64,000 nt of DNA. Origin: Lacinutrix sp. WUR7. Lineage in GTDB: Bacteria; Bacteroidota; Bacteroidia; Flavobacteriales; Flavobacteriaceae. The stretch lies in NCBI RefSeq assembly GCF_016864015.1, contig NZ_CP045067.1:2676001-2740000 (forward strand), read 5' to 3'. Both the position numbers and the translations under genes were made by a program. Under the pieces are notes generated by a model. The model was not told where the DNA came from. It worked only from the letters and a program-made list of their open reading frames with translations, and ran no database searches. Positions within the stretch are counted from its first letter, which is position 1. Each line of letters begins with the position of its first letter. This document shows positions 53,181 to 62,612 of this stretch, one piece after another.

Positions 53181-54910
53181 TAATTAAGCTTCAAGTCTTT
53201 TATTATAGCATCAATTTTTAAAGCTAATTTGTTTTGTGTAGCTTCAAAATTGGAAGCATTTTCTAGAGTGGTATTTACGCTAATGTAAAATTTAATTTTA
53301 GGTTCTGTACCACTTGGTCTTAAAGCTATTTTACTACCATCTTCCGTATAATAAATAAGTACATTAGATTTTGGTACATCGATGCTAGTTTCTTCTCCAG
53401 AATTTAAATCTTTAGTTATAGACAATTGATAGTCTTCAATTTTAACAACTTTAGAACCATTTACTTCTTTTAAAGGGTTTTCACGAGCATCAATCATCAT
53501 TTGTTTGATTTCTTGTGCACCTTCAATTCCTTTTTTAGTGATAGAAATTAAATGTTCTTTATATAAACCATGTGCTACATAAAGTTTTATTAATTCTTTA
53601 TATAATGAGCTTCCGTTTGCTTTTGCTTGTGCTGCAATTTCAATAGCTAATAATGATGATGTATTGGCATCTTTATCTCTTACAAAGTCACCAACCATAA
53701 AACCAAAGCTTTCTTCGCCACCACCAATAAAATCTAGATTAGAATAATCTTTTATTAATTTAGCAATCCATTTAAAGCCTGTTAATACAATTTTACAATC
53801 TGTAGCATAGCTTTTTGCTAAAGCTGCAACCATTGGCGTAGATACAATAGTAGTTGCCACAAATTCATTTCCTTTTAATTTGTTATTCTTTTTCCATTGT
53901 TTTAATAGAAAATCGGTCATCAATACCATGGTTTGATTTCCGTTTAGAATAATCATCTTTCCTTCTAAATCTCGAACAGCAACACCTAATCTATCTGCAT
54001 CTGGATCTGTACCAATTACAATATCTGCGTTTGTTTTTTCTGCTAATTCTAAAGCCATTTTTAAAGCTTCAGGTTCTTCAGGGTTTGGTGATTTTACCGT
54101 TGGAAAATCTCCATTAGGTTCGCGTTGTTCTTCAACAATATGCACATTTTTGTAACCTGCACGTTCCAACGTTTCAGGAAAAATGGTAATAGATGTTCCG
54201 TGTAAAGAAGTGAATACGATACTTAAATTGTCTTTAGCTTGCGCTGAAGTTTCAAAGGTTCCATTTTTAATAGATGCATCAATAAAAACATCATCTACTT
54301 CTTTTCCTATATATTTTATTAAATCTTCGTTTGCTTCAAATTTAATTTCTGCATAATCTAGATTATTGATGGTGTCAATTATTTCAGCATCTTGTGGCGG
54401 AACTAATTGTCCTCCATCTTGCCAATATACTTTGTAGCCATTGTATTCTGGTGGATTATGAGATGCTGTTAAAACAATTCCGCAATGACAGTTTAAATAT
54501 TTTAAGGCAAATGAAAGTTCTGGAGTAGGGCGTAAGTCTTCAAATAAAAAGACTTCTATATTATTTGCAGAAAATACATCTGCAACTACTTTTGCTAGTG
54601 ATTTACTATTGTGTCTACAATCAAAAGCGATGGCAACTTTTATTTTTTCACCAGGAAAAGATTGGTGTAAGTAGTTACTTATACCTTGTGTATTTCTTCC
54701 TAGCGTAAATTTGTTAATTCGGTTGGTTCCAATTCCCATAACACCACGCATTCCACCAGTTCCAAATTCTAAATCTTTATAAAATGATTCTTTTAGTTCT
54801 TTTGGGTTTGTTGCAATTAGGTCCTTGATATAGGTTTGTGTTTCCTCATCAAAAGCCGGAGTTAACCAACTGTTTACTCTTTTTAATAATTCTGGTTCTA
54901 TGTGTATCAT
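53180..54910 (-). CDS. Phosphoglucomutase/phosphomannomutase-type phospho-sugar mutase
   Basis: 576 aa from the ATG at 54910; a longer frame would start inside the promoter. The phosphoserine loop is [17 protein letters not shown], the metal loop [15 protein letters not shown] and the sugar loop [19 protein letters not shown]; the phosphate-binding loop is [15 protein letters not shown]. It interconverts hexose 1- and 6-phosphates; which sugar is not certain. It lies between a glycosyltransferase and msbA gene. Confidence 0.93.
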   Translation of the reverse strand: MIHIEPELLKRVNSWLTPAFDEETQTYIKDLIATNPKELKESFYKDLEFGTGGMRGVMGIGTNRINKFTLGRNTQGISNYLHQSFPGEKIKVAIAFDCRHNSKSLAKVVADVFSANNIEVFLFEDLRPTPELSFALKYLNCHCGIVLTASHNPPEYNGYKVYWQDGGQLVPPQDAEIIDTINNLDYAEIKFEANEDLIKYIGKEVDDVFIDASIKNGTFETSAQAKDNLSIVFTSLHGTSITIFPETLERAGYKNVHIVEEQREPNGDFPTVKSPNPEEPEALKMALELAEKTNADIVIGTDPDADRLGVAVRDLEGKMIILNGNQTMVLMTDFLLKQWKKNNKLKGNEFVATTIVSTPMVAALAKSYATDCKIVLTGFKWIAKLIKDYSNLDFIGGGEESFGFMVGDFVRDKDANTSSLLAIEIAAQAKANGSSLYKELIKLYVAHGLYKEHLISITKKGIEGAQEIKQMMIDARENPLKEVNGSKVVKIEDYQLSITKDLNSGEETSIDVPKSNVLIYYTEDGSKIALRPSGTEPKIKFYISVNTTLENASNFEATQNKLALKIDAIIKDLKLN

Positions 54911-54931
54911 GTTGTAAATGTAATTATTATG

Positions 54932-54939
54932 CAAAAATA
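54932..54939 (-). promoter_or_regulatory. Internal promoter -7 element for the mutase-msbA pair
   Basis: CAAAAATA on + is a perfect minus-strand match and lies 21 bp before the 54910 start, in the gap after the glycosyltransferase gene. It fixes the mutase start. Confidence 0.6.
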
Positions 54940-54954
54940 CGGAAATGCTAAAGA

Positions 54955-55911
54955 TTAAATGGACGGTAAATTAATTTCTTCTTTAACTAAATAGCGTTTT
55001 TTGTCTGATTTTGTTCTTAATATAATCTCGCCTAAAAACCCAGCAACAAAAAATTGCGTACCAATAATCATGGTAACTAAAGAGATATAAAATTGCGGGC
55101 GTTGGGTTATTAATCTACCTGTTGGGTTTAAAAATAGTTTATCTATACCTAAATACAATGCAAAACCAAATCCTATGGCAAACATTATAAAACCAAGAGC
55201 ACCAAAAAGGTGCATGGGTCTTTTTCCAAATCTAGATAAAAACCAAATGGTTATTAAATCTAGAAAACCATGTATAAATCTATCTATACCAAATTTTGTT
55301 TCTCCATATTTTCTAGCTTGATGTTGTACTATTTTTTCACCAATTTTTGTGAAACCAGCGTTTTTAGAAAGTACAGGAATGTAACGATGCATTTCACCGT
55401 TTACATCTATATTTTTTACAACATCATTATGGTATGCTTTTAAACCACAATTAAAATCATGCAGTTGAACTCCAGATGTTTTTCGTGCTGCCCAATTAAA
55501 AAGTTTAGAAGGCATGTTTTTGGATATAAAAGAATCGTAACGTTTCTTTTTCCAACCAGAAACCAAATCGAAACCATCTTTAACAATCATGTGGTATAGT
55601 TCTGGTATTTCGTCTGGATTGTCTTGTAAATCGGCATCCATTGTAATGACAACGTTGCCTTTTGCTTTTTCAAATCCGGCATGTAATGCTTGTGATTTTC
55701 CAAAGTTTTTTAAGAATCTAATACCTTTTACATTGGTGTCCTTTTGTGATAATTGGGTAATGATTTTCCAAGAATCATCTGTACTACCATCATCAATAAA
55801 AAGGATTTCATAAGAAAAATGATTGGATTGCATAACTTTTGCAATCCAATCATGTAACTCTGTTAAAGATTCTTGTTCGTTAAGTAGTGGTATGACTACT
55901 GATATATTCAT
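54955..55911 (-). CDS. Family 2 glycosyltransferase (DPM1/undecaprenyl-phosphate type)
   Basis: 318 aa. The GT-A domain holds [51 protein letters not shown] and [18 protein letters not shown]. Two C-terminal membrane helices follow. It transfers a sugar to a polyprenyl phosphate, for envelope glycans. It lies 3 nt after the DUF4199 gene. Confidence 0.92.
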   Translation of the reverse strand: MNISVVIPLLNEQESLTELHDWIAKVMQSNHFSYEILFIDDGSTDDSWKIITQLSQKDTNVKGIRFLKNFGKSQALHAGFEKAKGNVVITMDADLQDNPDEIPELYHMIVKDGFDLVSGWKKKRYDSFISKNMPSKLFNWAARKTSGVQLHDFNCGLKAYHNDVVKNIDVNGEMHRYIPVLSKNAGFTKIGEKIVQHQARKYGETKFGIDRFIHGFLDLITIWFLSRFGKRPMHLFGALGFIMFAIGFGFALYLGIDKLFLNPTGRLITQRPQFYISLVTMIIGTQFFVAGFLGEIILRTKSDKKRYLVKEEINLPSI

Positions 55912-55914
55912 GTA

Positions 55915-56430
55915 TTATGCTTCTTTTTTCATTACTAATCCACCGATTAGAGAATAAATTAAGCCAAAAATAGAGCTAAAGGCTATAAATGCAGCGTTTG
56001 CTATTAACGGACTAGAAAATTTTTCCATCATATCCATTTGTTTGTCAACGATCTCTTCGGTTAAATTTGGGTTTTCTAATAGTTTATCTCTAACAGCCTC
56101 CATTGCTAAGCCTTGAAATTCTGGATCTATAATGTAGTTGAAAATTAGAGAGTACACAGCAAATACAAGCGCACTAATTACGGCTACTAATAAACCAATT
56201 TTTATAGCTTGTCTTAAACTTAAAAGATTAGCATTACTTTTTTTGTATTGACTAATAGCATAAATAATTATTGCTGGAAAAATGATGTAATACAAATACA
56301 TTGGCCATTGTATGCCTTCCAATTGCATACCAGTTACATACATAATAACTGTTATTAGAACTAGAATTAATCCTAATACTAATCCGTAATTTTTAGCAAA
56401 ACTGCCAACTGATACATTTTGTGATTCCAT
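55915..56430 (-). CDS. DUF4199-like membrane protein
   Basis: 171 aa with four predicted membrane segments (LVLGLILVLITVIMYVTG; LYYIIFPAIIIYAISQY; AIKIGLLVAVISALVFAVYSLIF; ANAAFIAFSSIFGLIYSLIGG) and a cytoplasmic KKE tail. The layout matches the DUF4199 family common in Bacteroidota. It is first in the operon with the glycosyltransferase. Confidence 0.85.
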   Translation of the reverse strand: MESQNVSVGSFAKNYGLVLGLILVLITVIMYVTGMQLEGIQWPMYLYYIIFPAIIIYAISQYKKSNANLLSLRQAIKIGLLVAVISALVFAVYSLIFNYIIDPEFQGLAMEAVRDKLLENPNLTEEIVDKQMDMMEKFSSPLIANAAFIAFSSIFGLIYSLIGGLVMKKEA

Positions 56431-56471
56431 AATTATTTTTTGATTTTTTAGTTTATAGAATTGTTAGTAAA

Positions 56472-56479
56472 CAAATATA
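56472..56479 (-). promoter_or_regulatory. Promoter -7 element of the DUF4199 operon
   Basis: CAAATATA on +, a perfect minus-strand TATATTTG, 41 bp before the start. Confidence 0.6.
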
Positions 56480-56497
56480 GCAAAACGTTACATTTTA

Positions 56498-56517
56498 TTC
56501 CCACGAAAGTAGGAATC
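56498..56517. repeat. Dispersed repeat copy related to 14963-14982
   Basis: TTCCCACGAAAGTAGGAATC differs from TTCCCACGAAGGCAGGAATC at only two positions. Both are intergenic and partly palindromic (TTCC/GGAA ends). Confidence 0.6.
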
Positions 56518-56624
56518 TTAATAAATTAAGTCATAATAATATAAAATCAAGCCGTAATCTGATCTTAATTAATTCCATATTTTAGCATTAATTCATTTTA
56601 ATTAAATTATTTTTACAAAAAATA

Positions 56625-56654
56625 TTGTGCATTAGTAAAAAATACTTAAATTTG
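56625..56654 (+). promoter_or_regulatory. rpmE2 promoter
   Basis: TTG at 56625-56627 and a perfect TAAATTTG at 56647-56654 with a 19-bp spacer, 37 bp before the start: a model Bacteroidota housekeeping promoter. Confidence 0.75.
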
Positions 56655-56691
56655 CACCTCAAAATTAGTTAAGAAAATAAAGCATTTAGTG

Positions 56692-56943
56692 ATGAGAAAA
56701 GGAATACATCCAGAAAATTATAGATTAGTAGCATTCAAAGATATGTCAAATGATGATGTGTTTTTAACAAAGTCTACTGCAGATTCGTCTGAAACATTAG
56801 AAGTTGATGGTGTTGAATATCCATTAATAAAAATGGAGATTTCAAGAACATCTCACCCATTTTACACTGGTAAATCTAAATTAGTAGATACAGCTGGTCG
56901 TATTGATAAGTTTAAAACTAAATACGCTAAGTTCAAAAAATAA
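56692..56943 (+). CDS. rpmE2: 50S ribosomal protein L31, type B
   Basis: 83 aa from the ATG at 56692 ([20 protein letters not shown]); the GTG one codon earlier is less likely. Ends ...[15 protein letters not shown]. It lacks the zinc-binding Cys set of type A L31, as expected for the type B form. A strong promoter and terminator make it a single-gene unit. Confidence 0.96.
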   Translation: MRKGIHPENYRLVAFKDMSNDDVFLTKSTADSSETLEVDGVEYPLIKMEISRTSHPFYTGKSKLVDTAGRIDKFKTKYAKFKK

Positions 56944-56965
56944 TTTAGCTTATAGATATTTTATT

Positions 56966-56995
56966 AAAAGCCTTTCAAAATATTGAAAGGCTTTT
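56966..56995 (+). terminator. rpmE2 terminator
   Basis: AAAAGCCTTTCAA and TTGAAAGGCTTTT form a 13-bp stem with an AATA loop and a T-run. Confidence 0.93.
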
Positions 56996-57014
56996 TTGTT
57001 TTTAATATTTAAAC

Positions 57015-57022
57015 TACTTTTG
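57015..57022 (+). promoter_or_regulatory. Promoter -7 element of the GlmU-like gene
   Basis: TACTTTTG, perfect match, 23 bp before the ATG at 57046. Confidence 0.65.
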
Positions 57023-57045
57023 ATTTACACTTAAATTCTATACCA

Positions 57046-58224
57046 ATGAATTATATTCTTTTTGATGGGCCTTCACGTAACCAATTACTTCCATTTACAT
57101 ATACACGCCCTGTTGCAGACATTCGTGTTGGTATTTTAACTATTAGAGAAAAATGGGAAAAACATTTAGGATCTACAACCACTACTATCACAGAAGATTA
57201 TTTATCTGAAAAATATCCAATGGTGGAAATGGAAAAGAATGTAATGATAAATGCATCCTATCTTCCAGATTATGAGTTGGTAGAAATGATTAATTCGTTA
57301 GAAGAAAATCAAGCTATTTTTAACGACGATGAAGTTATTGCTTTTTTTACTGTAGAAGCACAAGAAGATATAGACTTAAGTACTTACGAAGCTATTGAGT
57401 ATAATCAAGAAATTTTAAAAATTGAAAATTCTTGGGATATTTTCTCTAAAAATGGAGAAGCAATTCAAGAAGATTTTGAACTTTTAACAAAAGGAAGACA
57501 ATCACAGCCAATACCAAGTTCTAATAATATCATTGCAGCAGAAAATATCTTTCTTGAAGAAGGAGCAAAGCTAGAATTTGCAACTTTAAATGCTAGTTCT
57601 GGACCAATCTATATTGGCGAAAATGCAGAAGTCATGGAAGGAAGTATCATTCGTGGGCCTTTTGCATTATGTAATAATGCAACAGTAAAAATGGGAGCCA
57701 AAATTTATGGCCCAACTACTGTAGGACCGCATAGTAAAGTAGGTGGAGAGGTAAATAATTCGGTATTGTTTGGGTATTCTAACAAAGGGCATGATGGCTT
57801 TTTAGGTAATTCTGTTTTAGGAGAATGGTGTAACCTTGGCGCAGACACAAACAACTCTAACCTTAAAAATAACTACGCAGAAGTTAGACTTTGGAGTTAT
57901 GAAACAGCGGGTTTTGCAAGAACAGGTTTGCAGTTTTGCGGACTAATGATGGGAGATCATAGTAAATGCGGTATTAATACAATGTTTAACACTGGCACAG
58001 TTGTTGGAGTTTGTGCAAATATATTTGGAAGCGGTTTTCCAAGAAATTTTGTGCCAAGCTTTTCCTGGGGAGGAAATAGTGGTTTTACAACATACTTAAC
58101 TAAAAAAGCTTTCGAAGTTGCTAAAGTGGTAATGTCTAGAAGAGATATTGACTTTACAGAAGAAGATGAAGCAATTTTAGAACATGTTTTTAGCGACACT
58201 AAAAAATGGCGAAGCAGCTATTAA
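57046..58224 (+). CDS. GlmU-family putative sugar-nucleotide/acyltransferase protein
   Basis: 392 aa. The N-terminal region (MNYILFDGPSRNQLLPFTYTRPVADIRVGI) is the GlmU-like nucleotidyl part common in Bacteroidota, without the classical GxGTRM nucleotide-binding motif. The C-terminal part is a left-handed beta-helix hexapeptide region (PIYIGENAEVMEGSIIRGPF, ATVKMGAKIYGPTTVGPHSKVGG, FLGNSVLGEWCNLGADTNNSNL). Probably acts in amino-sugar or envelope precursor metabolism; exact reaction not known. Confidence 0.85.
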   Translation: MNYILFDGPSRNQLLPFTYTRPVADIRVGILTIREKWEKHLGSTTTTITEDYLSEKYPMVEMEKNVMINASYLPDYELVEMINSLEENQAIFNDDEVIAFFTVEAQEDIDLSTYEAIEYNQEILKIENSWDIFSKNGEAIQEDFELLTKGRQSQPIPSSNNIIAAENIFLEEGAKLEFATLNASSGPIYIGENAEVMEGSIIRGPFALCNNATVKMGAKIYGPTTVGPHSKVGGEVNNSVLFGYSNKGHDGFLGNSVLGEWCNLGADTNNSNLKNNYAEVRLWSYETAGFARTGLQFCGLMMGDHSKCGINTMFNTGTVVGVCANIFGSGFPRNFVPSFSWGGNSGFTTYLTKKAFEVAKVVMSRRDIDFTEEDEAILEHVFSDTKKWRSSY

Positions 58225-58251
58225 GTTATTTACTATTGTACTAATATTTTT

Positions 58252-59169
58252 ATGAAGAATATATTTTGGGTTTGTTTTGTAATGCTGTTATGTATTAGTT
58301 TTAAAGGGTTTTCACAAATCGATAAAATCAATATTGTTAACTTAAAACTTAACGATGAGAACAATCATTTTGGAGTCTCTTATTTAGAAGATAATAAAAT
58401 TGTTTTCACATCCAATTTGTTGACTAGAAGAGGAAAGCAAGAATTTCTTAATGGCACACCTTTAGTAGCCTTATATCAAGGAGAAATAGATCAAGAAGGC
58501 GAAATTATTGATGTTGCCCCGCTACCAAGTAAGTTAGATGGTGATGCTTTTAATATGTCAGCAGCCGCTTTTTATACAACAGATAAAAAATACATGGTGA
58601 TTACTACCAATGTTTATAATACTACACGAGATGCTAATTTATCGCAAAAAGCATCCAAATTAAGAATGGAAATTGGGGAATATATAGAAGGTATAGGTTG
58701 GACTAACTTTAAAGTGCCTTCTTTTTGTAATCCGAGATCTTCTTACGGACATCCAGCAATTAGTCCAGACGGTAAATATATGTATTTTGTTTCAACAATG
58801 CGTGGGACTCTTGGTGGTACAGATATTTTTAGAGTGGCCATTAACGAAAATAATGTTTTTGGAAAGCCAGAAAATTTAGGTCCAAAAGTAAATACTAGAA
58901 AAAAAGAACTTTTTCCATTTATAGGTAAAGATAACGCCCTTTATTTTTCATCTAATAGACCAAAAGGAAAAGGACAACTAGACATTTATAAATGTGAAAT
59001 TCTTGAAGATGGAACTTTTAGTGAAGCGGAATTACTAGACGATCCAATAAATTCTAGGTTTGATGATTATAGCTTTATGCTTAACGATAATTCAGAATCG
59101 GGTTACTTTACTTCTGCTAGACCAAAAGGAAAAGGTGGAGACGATTTATACTATTTCTTCACCAATTAG
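58252..59169 (+). CDS. Exported PD40/TolB-like beta-propeller protein
   Basis: 305 aa with a signal peptide (FKGFSQ). WD40-like PD40 repeats are visible: HPAISPDGKYMYFVSTMRGTLGGTDIFRV, LFPFIGKDNALYFSSNRPKGKGQLDIYKC, GYFTSARPKGKGGDDLYYF. Such domains often precede OmpA in larger proteins; here there is no OmpA domain. It is 27 nt after the GlmU-like gene, probably one operon. Confidence 0.85.
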   Translation: MKNIFWVCFVMLLCISFKGFSQIDKINIVNLKLNDENNHFGVSYLEDNKIVFTSNLLTRRGKQEFLNGTPLVALYQGEIDQEGEIIDVAPLPSKLDGDAFNMSAAAFYTTDKKYMVITTNVYNTTRDANLSQKASKLRMEIGEYIEGIGWTNFKVPSFCNPRSSYGHPAISPDGKYMYFVSTMRGTLGGTDIFRVAINENNVFGKPENLGPKVNTRKKELFPFIGKDNALYFSSNRPKGKGQLDIYKCEILEDGTFSEAELLDDPINSRFDDYSFMLNDNSESGYFTSARPKGKGGDDLYYFFTN

Positions 59170-59321
59170 ATATTAAATACATTATTTATTTTATTACTTA
59201 ATAAATAATAATTCTAAATTAATTGATTTTTTTGTTTTTAGGTGGACGTTTATTATTTTTTGGTTTAAGTTGCTAAAAATTAACTTTCATAGCATAAAAT
59301 AATACCTAGTCGTAACTTATC

Positions 59322-60041
59322 ATGTTTATTTTAAAAAATAAATTTTACTTTTCTATACTCTATTTTTCCATTCTTATAATTGATATAATAGTAAAATTTG
59401 GACTAGATGCTATTCCTTTTAGATTTATCACTAAGCCTTTAATAGTTGTTTCTTTAGTCTTATTTTATTGGATGAATAGTAACGAAAAGTCTAAGAGAAA
59501 TTTTGTTTTCATGGTTTTAGCTTTATTCTTTTTTCTTTTAGGAGATATATTTTTAATATTTAAAGATGTTTCTTTACTTTTTTCCTTAGGGATGTTAGGC
59601 TTTATTTTTGGTAAATTGTTTTTTACTTTTAGATTTTCTAATCAAAATGATTTTAAATTAGTTAGATTACTTCCTGTAGTTATTTTTTGCTTTGTTTACA
59701 TATTTGTAGTTCTAAATATTATATATGACAATCTAGGAGATTATTTTATTCCTGTTCTAGTTTATCTGTTTGTAGCTATGCTTACATTACAGTTTGCTTA
59801 TTTAAGAAAGTCTGGGGTAGATACTAAAAGTTATTTATCCGTTGGGATTGGAATTTTATTTTCTGTAGTAGCAGATTCTGTTGCCGTTTTAGCGCAGTTT
59901 TATGAGAACAATTTTTTTTATGATAAGGTTACCGTTATACTATTCTATGGTATTTCGCAGTATTTAATTGTAATGGGTATCATTGAAGAAAAAGCAAAGA
60001 TAGATAATAGCTTTTATGAAGATGTTAGTATCGGAATCTGA
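59322..60041 (+). CDS. YhhN-family (lysoplasmalogenase-like) membrane protein
   Basis: 239 aa with about eight hydrophobic segments, including LGDIFLIFKDVSLLFSLGMLGFIFGKLFFTF and LFSVVADSVAVLAQFYENNFFYDKVTVILFYGISQYLIVMG, the usual YhhN pattern with acidic residues in helices. Family members hydrolyse vinyl-ether lysolipids, but activity here is unproven. Confidence 0.75.
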   Translation: MFILKNKFYFSILYFSILIIDIIVKFGLDAIPFRFITKPLIVVSLVLFYWMNSNEKSKRNFVFMVLALFFFLLGDIFLIFKDVSLLFSLGMLGFIFGKLFFTFRFSNQNDFKLVRLLPVVIFCFVYIFVVLNIIYDNLGDYFIPVLVYLFVAMLTLQFAYLRKSGVDTKSYLSVGIGILFSVVADSVAVLAQFYENNFFYDKVTVILFYGISQYLIVMGIIEEKAKIDNSFYEDVSIGI

Positions 60042-60045
60042 TAAA

Positions 60046-61626
60046 TTATTTTTTGGAAACCTGCTTTAATTCTAATAAATTAATTGGATTTATTCCTAAA
60101 CCGTTGACATTTTTTCTTGTAAATCGAACAACTTCATCATAAAACATAGGAATAATTGGAGATTCTTGCATTACTAAGGAATCCATTTTTGAATATAATT
60201 TTTCCCTTTTTAAAGTATTCGTTTCTATAAAAGCCTTTTCATACCAAAGATCAAACTGTTCATTTTTAAAATGGGTGTAATTCGGTCCGTTTGGCGCAAA
60301 ATTCTTACTATAAAATAAAGAAAGATAATTTTCAGCATCGGGATAATCTGCAACCCAACTTGCTCTAAACATATCTGTTTTTCCGTTAGCCTTTGCTTCT
60401 TTTAAAGCGGAAGCAGGAACGACATCTACTTTAATATTTAGTCCTGTTTTTTTTAATTCTCGTTGTATATATTCGCAAAAACTCAAGTAATTACTAGTGG
60501 TAGTAAGTGTGATTTCTGGGGTTTTATTTCCAGTTTCGTTTATATATTTTGCAACTAAACTTTTCGCTTTTTCTGGTTGATAATTATAACCTATAGTTGC
60601 ATTATAACCAGGAAGTCCTTTAGGAATAAAACCTCCATTTGCAGCAATACCAATCCCATTTCTTAAATAGGTCATCATTTTTTTTCTATCGAAACCAAAG
60701 TTTACGGCTTGCCTAAGCAATTTAGATTGTACTACATTAGCTTCCGTATCCATATAAAAACCAAGGTATTCAGTGTTTAAATATGGGCCACGAATCATGT
60801 TTACATCAGGAACATACGTATCTCGAAGCGCACCAGTTGCTGTTAAAATTTCATCTTTATAGGAAGCATCTAAACCAGATACAAAATCTAAATTACCTTG
60901 TGCAAATTGTAAAAACTCACTTTGCTTATCTGGTAAAAAGGTAATAGCCACAGCTTCTAGATAAGGAAGGGGATTTCCATTTGCATCTTTTTCAAAATAA
61001 TCGACATTCTTTCTAAAAACGAGTTTGATGTTTTCTTCCCAACGCTTAAATCTAAATGGACCAGTACCAATTGGGTTTGCTCTAAAATCGCTACCATAAT
61101 GTGTAACAATTTCTTTTGGTACTACAGAGCAATACTTCATGGTTAACAATCCTAAAAAGGCAGGAAAAGGTTGTTTTAATTGTATTTGAAAAACAGAATC
61201 ATTTATTGCTTTAAAATGTTCCACTTTGTTTAATACCCAACTTCCAGATGAAGCTACTTTTTTATCCTTTAACCGATGGAAGCTATATTCAAAATCACTA
61301 GCAATAACATTTCTGGTAGAATCTTTATTAAAAAGAACATGCTTATGAAAATTCACATCATCACGAAGTAAAAAGGAGTAGGTAAGGGCATCGGGAGAAA
61401 TAGACCAACTTTTGGCAATACAAGGCTGCACGTTTAAGTTTTCATCCATTTGTACCAATCCATTAAATAATTGATGAATTGCCCAAATATCTGCATTGTC
61501 TTTAGCAAAGGCTGGATCTAAAGAACCTATATTTTTGTGCTCGTTATAGCGAAACACAGTATTTTTGTTTTCTTTTTTGGTGACACAACCTAAAAACAAG
61601 ATAAAAACTAGAAAGCGAAATTTCAT
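60046..61626 (-). CDS. Peptide-type ABC transporter substrate-binding lipoprotein
   Basis: 526 aa family 5 extracellular solute-binding protein with lipobox Cys14 (ILFLGCVTKK). Family landmarks are YNEHKNIGSLDPAF, QLFNGLVQMDENLNVQPCIAKSWSISPDALTYSFLLRDDVNFH, GTGPFRFKRW and RQAVNFGFDRKKMMTYL. It binds oligopeptides or similar solutes. No permease or ATPase gene is nearby, so its partners are elsewhere or it has another role. It ends 4 nt from the convergent YhhN-like gene. Confidence 0.9.
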   Translation of the reverse strand: MKFRFLVFILFLGCVTKKENKNTVFRYNEHKNIGSLDPAFAKDNADIWAIHQLFNGLVQMDENLNVQPCIAKSWSISPDALTYSFLLRDDVNFHKHVLFNKDSTRNVIASDFEYSFHRLKDKKVASSGSWVLNKVEHFKAINDSVFQIQLKQPFPAFLGLLTMKYCSVVPKEIVTHYGSDFRANPIGTGPFRFKRWEENIKLVFRKNVDYFEKDANGNPLPYLEAVAITFLPDKQSEFLQFAQGNLDFVSGLDASYKDEILTATGALRDTYVPDVNMIRGPYLNTEYLGFYMDTEANVVQSKLLRQAVNFGFDRKKMMTYLRNGIGIAANGGFIPKGLPGYNATIGYNYQPEKAKSLVAKYINETGNKTPEITLTTTSNYLSFCEYIQRELKKTGLNIKVDVVPASALKEAKANGKTDMFRASWVADYPDAENYLSLFYSKNFAPNGPNYTHFKNEQFDLWYEKAFIETNTLKREKLYSKMDSLVMQESPIIPMFYDEVVRFTRKNVNGLGINPINLLELKQVSKK

Positions 61627-61683
61627 TTAAAACATTTAAAGTTATATATTGTATACAATAGTATTCATTTAAAATTTAAAATT

Positions 61684-62526
61684 ATGAAAAAAAATTACAT
61701 GTTATTTTTATTAAGTATATTTTTTGTTTGTGCTATAAATGCCCAAACAACTTTAACACATTCTACAGATCCTACTACTATTGTACCAGGTACCGTTTCC
61801 TGTCAAGCAGGAGGAATTACTTCAGATAATATTTATTATAGAAGTTTTGATATAGCGACAATGGGTGTATCTCCATTTAGTGTTCTGGAAGTTTCTTTTG
61901 GTGTAGAAAATGCTATTATAGATCCTACAGAACCATTAACCATAGATGTTGTTATTTATTCGGCAACTGTAGATTTGCCAGGAGCTGCTTTAACAGAAAT
62001 AGCTCGAGTACCTGTGCCTATTGTTGATGCAGATGCAGGAACTATTAAAACAGTCCCAATTGTTGCAACAGTAACTACAAATTATTTAGTTAGTACTATT
62101 GAAATACCAGTTAGTGCTACTGCACAATTTAGTCTGGCATCAAATAATTTAGGTCAATCGGCGCCTACCTATATTTCTTCGGCAGGATGTAGTATCAATT
62201 CTCCTACCGATATGGCAAATGTGGGGGGGGGGTTTCCAGATGTACATATACTTATGAGTGTTAGAGATTTTGTTACTCTAAGTATTGATGATAATAGTCT
62301 AGAAGCAATTTCAGTTTATCCAAATCCAACTAAGGATTTTATTCATATTAATATGGCTAATCCAGAAAGTATTGAAAAAGTAGAGTTGTTTGATATAACA
62401 GGAAAAAACGTTTTAAGCTTTACCAATACAACTAAAGTTAATATTTCAAATTTAAGCAATGGTATATATATGCTACATATAAAAACCGATAAAGGAAGTA
62501 TTAATAAAAAAGTAATCAAGAATTAG
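61684..62526 (+). CDS. T9SS-exported protein of unknown function containing a G10 tract
   Basis: 280 aa: signal peptide (IFFVCAINAQ), a beta-rich domain with SCQAGGITSDNIYYRSFDIATMGV and VLEVSFGVENAIIDPTEPL that resembles secreted sandwich domains, and a type IX sorting domain from about residue 205 (VYPNPTKDFIHI... VELFDITGKNV... GIYMLHI... KKVIKN). A run of ten G (62223-62232) encodes Gly181-183; a one-base change would remove the sorting domain. Function unknown. Confidence 0.85.
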   Translation: MKKNYMLFLLSIFFVCAINAQTTLTHSTDPTTIVPGTVSCQAGGITSDNIYYRSFDIATMGVSPFSVLEVSFGVENAIIDPTEPLTIDVVIYSATVDLPGAALTEIARVPVPIVDADAGTIKTVPIVATVTTNYLVSTIEIPVSATAQFSLASNNLGQSAPTYISSAGCSINSPTDMANVGGGFPDVHILMSVRDFVTLSIDDNSLEAISVYPNPTKDFIHINMANPESIEKVELFDITGKNVLSFTNTTKVNISNLSNGIYMLHIKTDKGSINKKVIKN

Positions 62527-62544
62527 ATAATTTTTTAAAAGAAT

Positions 62545-62580
62545 AAAAAGAGCGTTTTAACTATTTAAAACGCTCTTTTT
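62545..62580 (+). terminator. Terminator after the T9SS protein gene
   Basis: A 16-bp perfect stem (62545-62560 with 62565-62580) on AGAGCG/CGCTCT, ending in a T-run. Confidence 0.93.
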
Positions 62581-62583
62581 ATG

Positions 62584-62591
62584 TAATTTTG
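62584..62591 (+). promoter_or_regulatory. mtaB promoter -7 element
   Basis: TAATTTTG, perfect match, 21 bp before the ATG at 62613. It overlaps an upstream TTG codon (62589), which rules that codon out as the start. Confidence 0.65.
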
Positions 62592-62612
62592 CATCGTTTT
62601 ATTATTCAATTC

